Assembly (NCBI RefSeq): GCF_007990545.2
Contig: NZ_AP019829.2
Span: forward strand, 1,984,001-2,048,000
Origin: Leptotrichia wadei
GTDB lineage: Bacteria; Fusobacteriota; Fusobacteriia; Fusobacteriales; Leptotrichiaceae
Length of the DNA: 64,000 nt
Direction: 5' to 3'
Shown here: one piece after another, positions 1 through 9,447 of the stretch
Layout of the letters: every line of letters starts with the position of its first letter
Position numbering within the stretch: the first letter of the stretch is position 1
Position numbers and translations under genes: made by a program
The notes under the pieces: model-generated
Database searches by the model: none
Told to the model about the DNA's origin: nothing
Seen by the model: the letters and a program-made list of their open reading frames with translations, nothing else

Positions 1-1106
1 GATAAAAATTCAGATGTTAATGACAGAGCTTTTGGATTAATTTTAAATTTGGGATGGTGATTAGGGTAAGATTCATCTGTTCCTATATGAATAAATACCC
101 CTTTTATTTTTTCTTGATAAAATGCAAAGTCTTCTCCACCCAATGTATCACTTGAAGGCTCTACAGCCAACTTTCTATCCAATGCAACCTTTTTTGCAAA
201 TTCGCTCCATTTTTTATCATTATTTGCAGCAGGAGGCCCAGTTATCCATTCTATTTCAGGATTAACTTGATAAGTACTTGAAATATATTTAGTCATATCA
301 ATTACTCTTTCCTTGATAAATTTTCTCTGCTCTTTATCTAATGTCCTTACTGTCCCTTCAATAAATGCTTTTTCAGGAATTACATTCCAAGTATTTCCAG
401 CTGAAAAATGCGTTATACTTACCAGTCCAACTGAAAATGGATCTATATTTCTGCTCACTATTGTCTGTAATGAATTTACAAGAGCGCTCCCAGCTACAAT
501 AGGGTCTTTTCCCAGTTCAGGATGTGCGGCATGTGTGCCAAAACCTTTTAATTCAATTTTGAATCTATCAACAGCAGCAGATACACTTCCTTCACGAATA
601 CCTACTGTTCCTACAGGAAAATTTATAGTACAATGTATTCCAAAAATCAACTCAACATCATCAAGTACACCACTTTCCATTATTTGCAATGCACCTGCAA
701 ACACTTCTTCTGCAGGCTGAAAAACTAACTTAACAGTTCCTTTTATTTTATCAGCATTATCTCTTAATAGTAATGTGGTACCGATAATTGATGTTAAATG
801 ATAATCATGTCCGCATGCATGCATTTTCCCATCAACTTCTGATTTATAACTTAAATTTGTTTCTTCGTAAACAGGCAATGCATCAATATCTCCTCTAATC
901 GCAACAACTGGTCCAGATTCCTGTCCTCTAATAACAGCAACTACTCCTGTTTTCAATGGTACATCCAATATTTCGATATTTTCTCTTTTCAAAATTTCCT
1001 TGATACGCCTAGTTGTTTCATATTCTTCCAAGGATAACTCAGGATGTTGATGAAACCATTTAAACTCCTTTTCAAGTATTTCCTGTAAATTTTCTATTGT
1101 TTTCAT
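1..1106 (-). CDS. M20-family amidohydrolase (partial, C-terminus beyond window)
   Basis: Zn-dependent N-acyl-amino-acid or hippurate-type amidohydrolase that would cleave acylated amino acids or small peptides in the cytoplasm. I translated the minus strand from an ATG at 1106. Residues 68-78 carry the family Asp-Ala-Leu-Pro motif, residues 96-101 read HACGHD (metal ligands), and residues 129-134 read FQPAEE, which contains the catalytic Glu. About 368 of roughly 390 expected residues are inside the window; the end is cut off. It follows the ABC ATPase gene by 41 nt on the same strand, so it is probably the last gene of the amino-acid uptake operon and would process imported acyl-amino acids or dipeptides. 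The exact substrate cannot be read from the sequence. Confidence 0.85.
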   Translation of the reverse strand, partial: MKTIENLQEILEKEFKWFHQHPELSLEEYETTRRIKEILKRENIEILDVPLKTGVVAVIRGQESGPVVAIRGDIDALPVYEETNLSYKSEVDGKMHACGHDYHLTSIIGTTLLLRDNADKIKGTVKLVFQPAEEVFAGALQIMESGVLDDVELIFGIHCTINFPVGTVGIREGSVSAAVDRFKIELKGFGTHAAHPELGKDPIVAGSALVNSLQTIVSRNIDPFSVGLVSITHFSAGNTWNVIPEKAFIEGTVRTLDKEQRKFIKERVIDMTKYISSTYQVNPEIEWITGPPAANNDKKWSEFAKKVALDRKLAVEPSSDTLGGEDFAFYQEKIKGVFIHIGTDESYPNHHPKFKINPKALSLTSEFL

Positions 1107-1147
1107 TTAACTCATCTCCTTTCATTGCTGACATAAAAAATGAAAAT

Positions 1148-1930
1148 TTATATCAACAAAGCTGATTCCACATTATCTTTCTTTTCAAAATTAAATATAT
1201 TTAAAAATTTCTTAGCTCTTTCAGTTTTTGGATTTCTAAAAAATTCCAGCGGATAATTTGTTTCAACGATTTCTCCAGAATCCATAAATACTATTCTATC
1301 CGCAACTGCTTTAGCAAATTCCATTTCATGAGTAACGATTATCATTGTCATTCCTTCCTTTGCCAATTCCAGCATTACATCCAGCACTTCCCTTACCATC
1401 TCAGGATCAAGCGCCGCTGTAACTTCATCAAATAGCATTATTTCTGGATTCATACATAGTGATCTTATAATTGCTATTCTTTGTTTTTGTCCTCCTGACA
1501 GTTCTCTTGGATATGAGTTCTTTTTATCCAGAAGCCCTACTCTTTCGAGCAATTTTTCTGCTTGCTCCGTAACTTCCTTTTTATCCCTTTTCTGTACTTT
1601 AAGCGGTCCTAACAGAAGATTTTGCATAACTGTCATATGGTCAAATAATTCGTAACTTTGAAATACCATTCCTATTCTCTGGCGTATTAAATGCCATTTT
1701 GTCTTATCTTTATTAATAACATTTCCTTGTAATTTTATTTCTCCAGACTGAATTTCTTCAAGTCCGTTTATACATCTTAAAAGTGTACTTTTCCCACATC
1801 CAGAAGGCCCTAATATTACTACAACCTCACTTTTATTTACTGAAAGTGAAACTCCTTTTAGTGCGGGTATGCCTTTTTTATATTCTTTTTTTATATCAGA
1901 AAGTTCCAATAAAACTTCCGAATCTGCCAT
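1148..1930 (-). CDS. Amino-acid ABC transporter ATP-binding protein (GlnQ/ArtP type)
   Basis: Cytoplasmic ATPase of a polar amino-acid importer, 260 aa. Walker A is GPSGCGKST near residue 41, the signature LSGGQ lies near 144, and Walker B ends in DEVTAALDP. That last motif departs from the usual DEPTSALDP by Val in place of Pro, which is unusual but does not remove the catalytic Glu. A good ribosome binding site (GGAGG) precedes the ATG at 1930. It lies 27 nt after permease 2 and before the M20 peptidase, all on the minus strand. No substrate-binding protein gene is next to it. Confidence 0.92.
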   Translation of the reverse strand: MADSEVLLELSDIKKEYKKGIPALKGVSLSVNKSEVVVILGPSGCGKSTLLRCINGLEEIQSGEIKLQGNVINKDKTKWHLIRQRIGMVFQSYELFDHMTVMQNLLLGPLKVQKRDKKEVTEQAEKLLERVGLLDKKNSYPRELSGGQKQRIAIIRSLCMNPEIMLFDEVTAALDPEMVREVLDVMLELAKEGMTMIIVTHEMEFAKAVADRIVFMDSGEIVETNYPLEFFRNPKTERAKKFLNIFNFEKKDNVESALLI

Positions 1931-1957
1931 TTTGCTTACCTCCGTTTCTTGTATTTT

Positions 1958-2635
1958 TTAAACAGCCCATTTTTTCTCCATTTTTTTTGATAATAACGTA
2001 ATTGGATAACAAATTATGAAATATAGAAAAAATATGAACAGATACACCCAGAATGGTGCCATTGGATTTTTCCTGCTTGAAAACTCTATAATTTGCCGTC
2101 CTATTTTTAGAACTTCTGCAACTTCTATAAAAATCGCAAGTGAAGTCGTCTTAATCATTCTTGTTATAAGATTTACCGCTGCTGGTGCAATTCTTCTTAC
2201 TGCCTGCGGAAGCAGCACATATCTATAAACCTGACTTGTATCAAGCCCCAAAGCCTTTGCACTTTCCCCTTGAATTTTTGGAAGAGAAATAATTGCTCCC
2301 CTCACAATATCCATCATTTCAGCCGTTCCCCATATCACAAACACTATTATTGTCGTAGTTTCTGAATCAATATGTAAATCAAAGCCTTTTGCAACTCCAA
2401 AATAAATTATGAACAGCCACACAAGCAAGGGAATGATTCTCATACTTTCCAGATAAAACTTCAATATTCCATAAATAATCTTATTTTTTGAAGTCATAAC
2501 TATTCCTAAAATTAATCCAAACAATATTGAAAACACTATGGAAACAAGAGCAATTTGTCCTGTTACAACAAGTCCACCCATAAGCCTTTGCAAATTAACT
2601 CCTTTAAAAATAACATCAATTCCCGACAGTTGCAT
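1958..2635 (-). CDS. Amino-acid ABC transporter permease (HisM/GlnP family)
   Basis: Inner-membrane permease of 225 aa in the His/Glu/Gln/Arg family. Hydrophobic segments alternate with short loops, and the EAA-type loop (ESAKALGLDTSQ and following) that contacts the ATPase lies near residues 121-132. The start overlaps the upstream permease by 20 nt, a sign of translational coupling. AAAGGAG precedes the ATG. With the 2616-3275 product it would form a heterodimeric channel. The substrate is not determinable from sequence alone. Confidence 0.9.
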   Translation of the reverse strand: MQLSGIDVIFKGVNLQRLMGGLVVTGQIALVSIVFSILFGLILGIVMTSKNKIIYGILKFYLESMRIIPLLVWLFIIYFGVAKGFDLHIDSETTTIIVFVIWGTAEMMDIVRGAIISLPKIQGESAKALGLDTSQVYRYVLLPQAVRRIAPAAVNLITRMIKTTSLAIFIEVAEVLKIGRQIIEFSSRKNPMAPFWVYLFIFFLYFIICYPITLLSKKMEKKWAV

Positions 2636-3275
2636 ATCTTATTCTCCTTTCAATTACTGTTAAAACAAACGAAACTGGTAAAATAATAATCAAATATGCC
2701 GCAACAAGCATAAACAGACTTTCATTCGTTTTATAATAAAGCCCTATCAAATCCCGAGTCAGGTACATCAGTTCCATTAAAGCCAAAATCCCTATTACTG
2801 AAGTTTCTTTCAAAAGAAATATTATATTTGCCGCTATCGCTGGAAACGAAACCGTAAATGCCTGTGGCAATATTACGTTAGTTATAAGCTGTGATTCTGT
2901 AAGCCCAATGCTTAGTCCAGATTCTCGCTGTCCTTTTGTAACCGACTCCAATCCGCTCCGAAATGCCTCGCACATGTAACTTCCGCCTAGGAAAGATAAT
3001 CCCATCACGGCACAGATATGCGAATTAAACGTAATTCCAATTTTTGGAAGCCCAAAATACAGAAAGAATAACTGTATTACAAGCGGCGTATTTCTCGAAA
3101 GTTCAATATAAATTCCCACAATCTGTCTAGCAGCTGGAACTCTATAATAAAGAACCAATGCACAAACTATTCCAATCAATATTGAAAATACAATTCCAAA
3201 AATCCCTATAATCACAGTCAATCTCATTGCTTCTAAATATTTAGGAATATTTTCTATTATAAAATTAAAGTCCAT
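2616..3275 (-). CDS. Amino-acid ABC transporter permease (HisQ/GlnP family)
   Basis: First gene of the minus-strand operon, 219 aa. It is a polytopic membrane protein with the family motif SRNTPLVIQLFFLYFGLP near residue 60 and an EAA-like loop (GQRESGLSIGLTESQ) near 115-129. AGAAAGG precedes the ATG at 3275. A consensus promoter lies about 70 bp upstream inside a 68-bp block that recurs at 43.2 kb. The operon encodes two permeases, an ATPase and a peptidase but no binding protein, so it must borrow one encoded elsewhere or act without one. Confidence 0.9.
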   Translation of the reverse strand: MDFNFIIENIPKYLEAMRLTVIIGIFGIVFSILIGIVCALVLYYRVPAARQIVGIYIELSRNTPLVIQLFFLYFGLPKIGITFNSHICAVMGLSFLGGSYMCEAFRSGLESVTKGQRESGLSIGLTESQLITNVILPQAFTVSFPAIAANIIFLLKETSVIGILALMELMYLTRDLIGLYYKTNESLFMLVAAYLIIILPVSFVLTVIERRIRYATVGN

Positions 3276-3640
3276 TTTTGTATTTCCTTTCTAAAAATTT
3301 TATTTAATATTTTATTCTTTTATTTTTTATATTTGTATATAAAAATATTATACTATAAAAAAATTAATTTGTAAAGAATTATTTTTGTATATACACATGA
3401 TTTTGAAATATGAAAAGTGTGATTTTTTAACTTTTTTGAAATTTTTAAAAAAAATAAATAGAAAATGGGAAATAAATTAATATATCTCCCATCTTTTTAT
3501 TCAAATATTTTTATTTGTTTAATTCTTCTAAATAAATTTTTCAAAAAGAATTTTATAATACTTATCTAAACCTGTATTCAAAGACATTATCCCCTTTTAA
3601 AATTACTGAATATACTACAAAAAATATGAATTTAATTTTC
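3276..3640. other. 365-bp intergenic region
   Basis: AT-rich gap. It holds the promoter/operator block for the amino-acid transporter (3331-3398). A hairpin with ATGGGA/TCCCAT arms (3465-3470, 3486-3491) may end the oxidoreductase transcript, but its U tract is weak. A 19-codon ORF on the minus strand (3528-3587) has a GGGGA motif in front, but I could not support it as a gene. Confidence 0.6.
3331..3398 (-). promoter_or_regulatory. Promoter/operator block shared with 43226-43293
   Basis: On the minus strand, -35 TTTACA (3375-3370) and -10 TATAAT (3352-3347) are separated by 17 bp. The motif TATATACAAA occurs upstream of the -35 and, as TATATACAAAT, immediately downstream of the -10. The whole block is nearly identical to one in front of the binding-protein gene at 42209-42991. 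Two flanking copies suggest an operator for a transcription factor, which I cannot name. Confidence 0.75.
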
Positions 3641-4162
3641 TTATAAACTCAAAATATGTCTTGTATAATTTTTAGCATTTTCTGAAAGTTCTTCATCACT
3701 TATATTTTCAGTATCAAACAAAAGATAGCGAGAAGTCAAATTTGCCTTGATATATTCAACAGTTGCTTCGAAAGGTGCTAGAATTTCATCCATCGAAAAT
3801 TTTACAGAGCCAGTTTTTGAATAGTCATTTTCAAATCCTCCAATAGAAATTGCAACTCCTATATTTTTACCATTCAACTTATATTCATTTCCATAGGCCC
3901 AGTTATAAGAAAGCACGTCATCAAGCCATTTTTTCAATAAAGGAGTGTATGTGTACCAATAAAGCGGAAATTGAATAATTATATTATCATGGGATAATAA
4001 CAATTCGTGCTCTCTTTCAATGTCAATATCCCAATCTGTATAATTTTTGTAAAGTTCATTTACTGTAATTTTGTCAGGATATTTTTCCAATTCTTCTTTC
4101 CATTTTTTGTTAATTCTCGAATTTTCCATATCTGGATGCGCTAAAATAACTAAAGTTTTCAT
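3641..4162 (-). CDS. NAD(P)H-dependent flavodoxin-fold oxidoreductase (KefF/YwrO-like)
   Basis: Cytoplasmic flavoprotein of 173 aa in the Flavodoxin_2 (NQO-like) family, likely reducing quinones or other electrophiles with NAD(P)H. The N-terminus TLVILAHPD is the beta1/phosphate-loop start. QFPLYWYTYTPLLKKWLDDV near residue 65 is the conserved flavin-binding segment, followed by GKNIGVAISIGG. The length is usual for the family. It stands between the amino-acid transporter and a DUF4153 gene with no clear operon partner; the 36-nt gap to the DUF4153 gene would allow cotranscription. Confidence 0.82.
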   Translation of the reverse strand: MKTLVILAHPDMENSRINKKWKEELEKYPDKITVNELYKNYTDWDIDIEREHELLLSHDNIIIQFPLYWYTYTPLLKKWLDDVLSYNWAYGNEYKLNGKNIGVAISIGGFENDYSKTGSVKFSMDEILAPFEATVEYIKANLTSRYLLFDTENISDEELSENAKNYTRHILSL

Positions 4163-4198
4163 AATTGATTTTTTCCTTTCATTTTTATTTTAGAAATT

Positions 4199-6028
4199 TT
4201 ATTTTTTTTCAGAAAACATAAAATCAAATTCTTCATAATATAAATCTTTTGTTTTTCCATCTACTATCTGTTCATCAATTCTTTTTAAGGAAATTTTATA
4301 ATTAATTTTTTCTGCTGTCCCAATATATTCTAAATCTTTTTGAGAAACTTCGTATCCTTCATCTTTCTTATCCTGTAATTTTAAAGTTTTTAATTTGGAT
4401 ACGATTTGCTTAATTGCATCTTCATAATTTATTTTGGCAAGTTCCATTCCATCTTTACTTTTTATTGTAATTATTTTATTTCTAATTGTAATTTTATATT
4501 TTTCAGATTCATTTTCTTGATCTATTGGTTCTATATTATCAATCTTTCTGTAAGATATAAAGTTGTCATAACCTGTTGTATCAGATATAACTTCAGCATT
4601 TTCAATATTTTTTATTTTATATGTAATAACTTTCTGCTTTTCAGGAATTTCTCCATCTTCACTTTCATACGCATAATAATCCTTCCAAGATTCCTTCACA
4701 TCCAGTCCTTTTTCCAAATCTCCAAGAGTTGAATAAACCTCTCCTTTTTCATTTTTGAAATTTAATTTCGCAATAGTGCTGTTGTTAGATATATATTGAA
4801 TTGTTGTATGAATCTGACTTCCCTGTCTGTTAGTCAATTTTTGTGTAATTTTAGAAATTTTTCCATCTTTTAAAGCCCCATATTTTATAAGCATTCTTTT
4901 CAATCTTTGACTTTGGCTAAAATTACTAACATTTTTGGCACTAAGTGGAGTGTAAACCGAAATTATAAAACAGATAATTAAGCTTATGAAAACTCCTGTA
5001 ACATTCATGTTTCTAATATATAAAATCATGCAGAAAAGCAGCCAAAATATTGAAATTAGTACGTAATACCGATTTTCTGTAATTCCGTATTGATATGTTC
5101 TTTGAAAAACTGCAAATAGTGAAGCAAAAATTAAAGGTATCGAAAAGTATGGAAAATATTTTTTAAAGTTCTCAAAAAATTTATCTTTCTGTGTAAATGG
5201 CGTTATTAAAATCATCATGAAGACACTAAATGCTGTATACCAAAGAACGAGATGAGAAATTAGTCCTTTTGGCAAATGCATTGATATAATAACCTTTGTC
5301 ATATAAATATATAAAACACCTGTGTAAATAATAATTAATGGAATAATTACAAATTTAATCAATAAATTGAAAATAAATGGAAATTCATAATTTTCAAGAT
5401 TATCATTAGGCTTTTTCAATAAAGATAAAAACAATGATGCTCCAAATACTTCAGTTATAAACCAGAAAGAATACGTAGTCAGTCTAAAAAATAAACTGTC
5501 ACCAGAATAAAAAAACAGATAATTCACTGTTGCCAGTATTATTTCAATACCAATCCAGAGAACTGCCGCAAAAATGCCAGTTATAACAAAATTTGAAAAT
5601 ACTGACTGCAAATACTTTTCTCTACTCTCCTTTTTTCTCAAAATAGGAATTAATAAAAACAGAACTATTGAAATTGGAATCAATGTAAAATAATAGATGT
5701 TGTAATAATCATTAGTCCGTAAATACTCTACATAAAAAATAACTGATACAACAAATGTTAAAACTGAATAAGCACCTCTAACTAGCCATCTATTTTTTTT
5801 ATAAAAATATTTTTCATAAAGCATTTCAAACATTGCCGTAATAAAAATGCTTCCAAACAAAAGAAGATTAACTTCAACAAATTCATCAGACTGAAAACTT
5901 CTAACCTCAGCTATGTATATACCTGTAATAAAATGCATAAAAGCTAGTATAATCGTTACTGGAAATCGCTCAAATCCACTTTTAAAATGCAAAAGCAGTT
6001 TTTTTACATTTTCTTTAATTTTTTTCAT
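4199..6028 (-). CDS. DUF4153 family membrane protein
   Basis: About 609 aa. The first two thirds contain around ten to twelve predicted membrane segments, and the last 200 residues are a charged, probably extracytoplasmic or cytoplasmic domain rich in Lys and Asp. The arrangement matches DUF4153 proteins, whose function is unknown. A longer reading starts three codons earlier at a GTG. I chose the ATG at 6028 because AGAGGTGAT stands at the proper distance before it. A flavodoxin-like oxidoreductase gene follows 36 nt downstream. Confidence 0.75.
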   Translation of the reverse strand: MKKIKENVKKLLLHFKSGFERFPVTIILAFMHFITGIYIAEVRSFQSDEFVEVNLLLFGSIFITAMFEMLYEKYFYKKNRWLVRGAYSVLTFVVSVIFYVEYLRTNDYYNIYYFTLIPISIVLFLLIPILRKKESREKYLQSVFSNFVITGIFAAVLWIGIEIILATVNYLFFYSGDSLFFRLTTYSFWFITEVFGASLFLSLLKKPNDNLENYEFPFIFNLLIKFVIIPLIIIYTGVLYIYMTKVIISMHLPKGLISHLVLWYTAFSVFMMILITPFTQKDKFFENFKKYFPYFSIPLIFASLFAVFQRTYQYGITENRYYVLISIFWLLFCMILYIRNMNVTGVFISLIICFIISVYTPLSAKNVSNFSQSQRLKRMLIKYGALKDGKISKITQKLTNRQGSQIHTTIQYISNNSTIAKLNFKNEKGEVYSTLGDLEKGLDVKESWKDYYAYESEDGEIPEKQKVITYKIKNIENAEVISDTTGYDNFISYRKIDNIEPIDQENESEKYKITIRNKIITIKSKDGMELAKINYEDAIKQIVSKLKTLKLQDKKDEGYEVSQKDLEYIGTAEKINYKISLKRIDEQIVDGKTKDLYYEEFDFMFSEKK

Positions 6029-6321
6029 AAAAATCACCTCTTATCATATTTCAATTTCTTTCCCAAAATTAAATAAATAGAGAAAATTATTTATTTCACA
6101 ATAATAATAACATATTTTCATTAAAAAAAATGAGAAAATTATTTTAATTGCTTGTTTCCACCTCTAAAAATTTTATTTAATGATAAAATTTAAATTTTAA
6201 TTTTTTTATCTTTTAAATAACAAATCAATATGATATAATTTATCATAAAATACAAGTTTCATTATTTAAGTGGCAGATTTTGAAAAAATCATTAAATAAT
6301 ATAATCAAAAGGGGGATTATT

Positions 6322-6903
6322 ATGAAAATAAAATATGTCATTATTTTTGTAATGCTGTTAATTGTGGGGAATTTTTTAAGACTTTTAATTGAGGATAAAA
6401 ATACTCCTGAAATTGAAATTAGTAGGGAAAAAAATTATAAAAAAGATAAGGTCAAGAAAGATACTGATTTGACAAAAAGTAATGTAAAATTTGATATTAA
6501 CAGTATTGAGTATAAAGATTTACTAAAGCTGGGGATTAATAAGAATAAGGCTGAAAAATTTGTGAAATATCGGGATGAAGTTGGGATTATTAAAGATATT
6601 AATGAAGTAAAGAATGTTTCTGGATTTGGAAAGTCAGGGCTGGAAATTGCTCAGAAATTTTTGTTTGTGGATGATGAAAAGATACAAAATCCTAGACAGA
6701 ATTATGGACGTGAAATAACGAAATATAATATTAATAAATTAAATGAAAAGGAATTAAAAAAAATAGGATTTGCAAATAAAGAAATAAAAAAATTGCTTCC
6801 TGAAACTGAAAAAAATAATATAAAATCAAATGTAGATTTGGAAAAGATTATTGGGAAAGAACGTTATTTGGAAATTGAAGATAAAATAAAATTTATAGAA
6901 TAA
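6322..6903 (+). CDS. ComEA-like helix-hairpin-helix protein with N-terminal membrane anchor
   Basis: About 193 aa. It starts with a short basic stretch and a single hydrophobic segment (residues 5-20), then a charged linker, then a helix-hairpin-helix region near 60-105 (FDINSIEYKDLLKLGI and VSGFGKSGLEIAQKFL). This is the layout of ComEA-type DNA receptors, in which the HhH domain faces the periplasm and binds DNA during uptake. A second, weaker HhH-like segment (YNINKLNEKELKKIGF) follows. The open frame extends upstream to a TTG at 6280, but GGGGG just before the ATG at 6322 favours the shorter form. A role in DNA uptake is inference; no other competence gene is nearby. Confidence 0.65.
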   Translation: MKIKYVIIFVMLLIVGNFLRLLIEDKNTPEIEISREKNYKKDKVKKDTDLTKSNVKFDINSIEYKDLLKLGINKNKAEKFVKYRDEVGIIKDINEVKNVSGFGKSGLEIAQKFLFVDDEKIQNPRQNYGREITKYNINKLNEKELKKIGFANKEIKKLLPETEKNNIKSNVDLEKIIGKERYLEIEDKIKFIE

Positions 6904-7463
6904 ATATACTTAAATTAGTTAATATTATTAATTAATTTAAAGAAGTGTTGCTCAAATAGGTAAAAAAATTAAATAACATTTTATTTATTTTATAACAAGG
7001 CTTAATTCCTTGTTAAATCGAAGCTACTGTTTGAATAAAACTTATGTTCAGTAAAAAAATTCTATAATTATTTTTTTATTAAATTTGTCACTTAAATAAT
7101 TTTATTTGTATTATTTCATTGAATAGTTATAAATTTTAAATTGTATATTTAATACTGGTATCCATTTAAAAAATAAAAATTAAGTAATAATAGTTTACAA
7201 TAAGCAAAAGAAGCAAAACTTCTGTTAAAAAGTAGTAAAAAACATGAAAATTAAAATAAAAAAAACTGTATTTACAGAATTTTGCAGATTTTTATAATGA
7301 TTAATAAATCTAATATTTTAACAAAAAATAATACGAAAATTATATGGATTTAAAATTACAATAAAACAAATATTGTAAAATAATAAATTGGTTTCGTTAC
7401 TAAACAAAAATATTAATAAAAAAGAAAGGAATTTGATTATTTTTTTAAAATAAAATAAAAAAA
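6904..7463. other. 560-bp AT-rich intergenic region with a hairpin
   Basis: No convincing gene. A perfect hairpin, TAACAAGG / CCTTGTTA with a 7-nt loop (6991-7013), lies about 90 bp after the ComEA-like gene. It resembles the ACAAGG/CCTTGT hairpins at about 8.5 and 24.5 kb but lacks a T tract. A recognisable promoter for the hydrolase could not be fixed. Confidence 0.5.
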
Positions 7464-8339
7464 ATGAGTTTATTATCAGATATTGCAGTACCAATTGCAA
7501 AATTGGTAAATATGAAAAAATATAGGGAAAAGGATTTTTTAAATCCAAGAAGAGATACAGATTTTTTGAATAAAAACAATTTTGACAAGTCACTTACTAC
7601 TGATGAACAGTTTATTGATGGATATCAAATCTTAACAGTTTATTCAGAAAAAAGCTGTAACAAACATATTATTTTCCTGCACGGCGGGGCTTATGTCATG
7701 CGTGCTGTCCGAGGGCATAAAAATATTATTGAAAAATTGGTGAAAAAGTATTATTTGAAAGTTACCTTTATTGATTATCCACTTGCTCCTGAAAATACTG
7801 TGGAAAAAGCACATAAAGTTGTAATGGAAGCCTACAAGGAAATAACAAAAAAATATCAAAGCGATAAATTTTATTTGTTTGGAGATTCTTCTGGAGGAGG
7901 GCTGGCACTTGCATTTTTACAGAGGTTAAAGACAGAAAAGCAGTTGCCTTTTCCTGAAAAAACTGTATTAATGTCGCCTTGGGCTGATGTTTCAATGACA
8001 AATGACGAAATAGAGGAATTTGCAGAAAAGGATCCGCTTTTACCGTTAAATGGGCTGATTGTAACTGGGAAGCAGTTTGCTGGAAGGCTGGATGTGAAAG
8101 ATCCGATGATTTCACCAATTTACGGAAATATGGACAATCTTGGAGAAATTTTTTTGATTTTTGGAACAAATGAAATTTTGTATCCAGATTGCTTAAAATT
8201 GAGTGATATGCTGGAAATTGCAATTGGGACAAGTGTGGAAATAAAAATTGGGGAAAATTTATGTCACGACTGGATTTTAGCACCTCTTAAAGAAACCGAA
8301 GAAACTATTGATGAAATTGGAAAATTTTTTCTAAAATAG
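7464..8339 (+). CDS. Alpha/beta hydrolase, hormone-sensitive-lipase-like esterase
   Basis: Esterase/lipase of 291 aa, probably cytoplasmic since no signal peptide is seen. FLHGGAYVM near residue 70 is the HGG oxyanion-hole motif of the HSL family. GDSSGGGLA near residue 135 carries the nucleophilic Ser in the GDSxGG elbow. DPLLPLNG and later CHDWILAP near residue 270 supply likely Asp and His positions of the triad. The start is weakly supported: AGAAAGGA lies some 35 nt upstream of the ATG, too far to serve it, and an in-frame ATG at 7512 is an alternative. The natural ester substrate is unknown. Confidence 0.82.
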   Translation: MSLLSDIAVPIAKLVNMKKYREKDFLNPRRDTDFLNKNNFDKSLTTDEQFIDGYQILTVYSEKSCNKHIIFLHGGAYVMRAVRGHKNIIEKLVKKYYLKVTFIDYPLAPENTVEKAHKVVMEAYKEITKKYQSDKFYLFGDSSGGGLALAFLQRLKTEKQLPFPEKTVLMSPWADVSMTNDEIEEFAEKDPLLPLNGLIVTGKQFAGRLDVKDPMISPIYGNMDNLGEIFLIFGTNEILYPDCLKLSDMLEIAIGTSVEIKIGENLCHDWILAPLKETEETIDEIGKFFLK

Positions 8340-8600
8340 TCAAGGCTATTTATATAAATTTTCTATATTTATAGGATTTTATGATAAAAATAGAAAATAT
8401 TTTACTTAAACATCCTGTCAAATTAAGATTCGTTATTTAAACAGAAAGCAATAGACTTATTCGGAAACTGTATATATTTAGAATTTAATAAAACAAATGT
8501 TCTAATACAAGGGGATTTTGACACCTTGTGAAATAAAAAATTTAAGTTATTGAACAGAGCTAATATTAAAATTATCAAAGAAAAAAAAGAAGGAATTTTA

Positions 8601-9299
8601 ATGTCTGAAAAAATTGAAGAAAAGAATAATGAAAATAAAATTAACGAAAGAATTAACTGGGAAAAGCATGAGGAAATTCTTGAGATTTATAAAAAAATAA
8701 AAGCAGGGATTGAAAAGGCTATAAAAGGTTATAAAAAGGCTTGGAAAGGCACAGAGAAGGAAGTCTTTGCAGAAATGGCATTTTGTATTTTGACACCTCA
8801 GTCGAAGGCTAAGAATGCTTGGTTAGCTATTACAAATTTAGTGGAAAACGGGCTGCTTTATAATGGAAAAGCGGAAGAAATGGTTGAATTTTTGAATATT
8901 GTCAGATTTAAAAATAATAAGTCCAGATATTTGGTGGAATTGCGAGAATTAATGACAAGGAACGGAGAGTTACAGCCAAAGAAGATTTTGTCCGAAATTG
9001 GAGATACTTTTGAAAAAAGAAAATGGATTTTGAAAAATATTAAAGGAATGGGATTAAAGGAGGCAAATCACGTACTGCGAAATCTTGGATTTGGAGAAAA
9101 TATTGCAATTTTGGATAGGCATATTCTGAGAAATCTAAAGGCCCTTAATGTAATTGAGGAAATTCCCAAGTCGATAACTGAAAAAAAATATTATGAAATA
9201 GAAGAAAAAATGAGAGAATATTCAGATTTTTCAAAAATAAGAATGGATGAGCTGGACTTGGTTTTATGGTATAAGGAAGCTGGAGAGATTTTTAAATAA
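8601..9299 (+). CDS. N-glycosylase/DNA lyase, Ogg2-type (8-oxoguanine repair)
   Basis: Base-excision repair enzyme of the HhH-GPD superfamily, about 232 aa. The N-terminal half has FAEMAFCILTPQSKAKNAW. The helix-hairpin-helix reads IKGMGLKEANHVLRNLG, which contains the catalytic Lys, and ILDRHILRNL supplies the conserved Asp. This combination is typical of the Ogg2 family, first known from archaea and thermophiles, rather than of endonuclease III. There is no C-terminal 4Fe-4S cysteine cluster. The frame is open back to a TTG at 8550, but AAGAAGGAA in front of the ATG at 8601 marks the likelier start. It is apparently monocistronic. Confidence 0.82.
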   Translation: MSEKIEEKNNENKINERINWEKHEEILEIYKKIKAGIEKAIKGYKKAWKGTEKEVFAEMAFCILTPQSKAKNAWLAITNLVENGLLYNGKAEEMVEFLNIVRFKNNKSRYLVELRELMTRNGELQPKKILSEIGDTFEKRKWILKNIKGMGLKEANHVLRNLGFGENIAILDRHILRNLKALNVIEEIPKSITEKKYYEIEEKMREYSDFSKIRMDELDLVLWYKEAGEIFK

Positions 9300-9447
9300 T
9301 TCCCAAAGTTACATAGTGTTTTTTTCAAAAAAATATGGTAAAATATTGTAGAGAGTTCATTATAAATATTGAATATATAACTAAAAATCCAATTCTTTAT
9401 TTTAAAATCAGATCAATATTAAAAACAGCGAAAGGAGAGCGATTACT

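Noticed and set aside
3528-3587. 19-codon minus-strand ORF with GGGGA before its ATG
   Set aside because: Too short, no recognisable motif, and the sequence after a possible frameshift gives only a few more residues. It may be a gene relic, but support is insufficient.
7768-8283. 171-codon ORF on the minus strand
   Set aside because: Lies wholly antisense to the hydrolase gene, which has clear family motifs; no ribosome binding site or domain.
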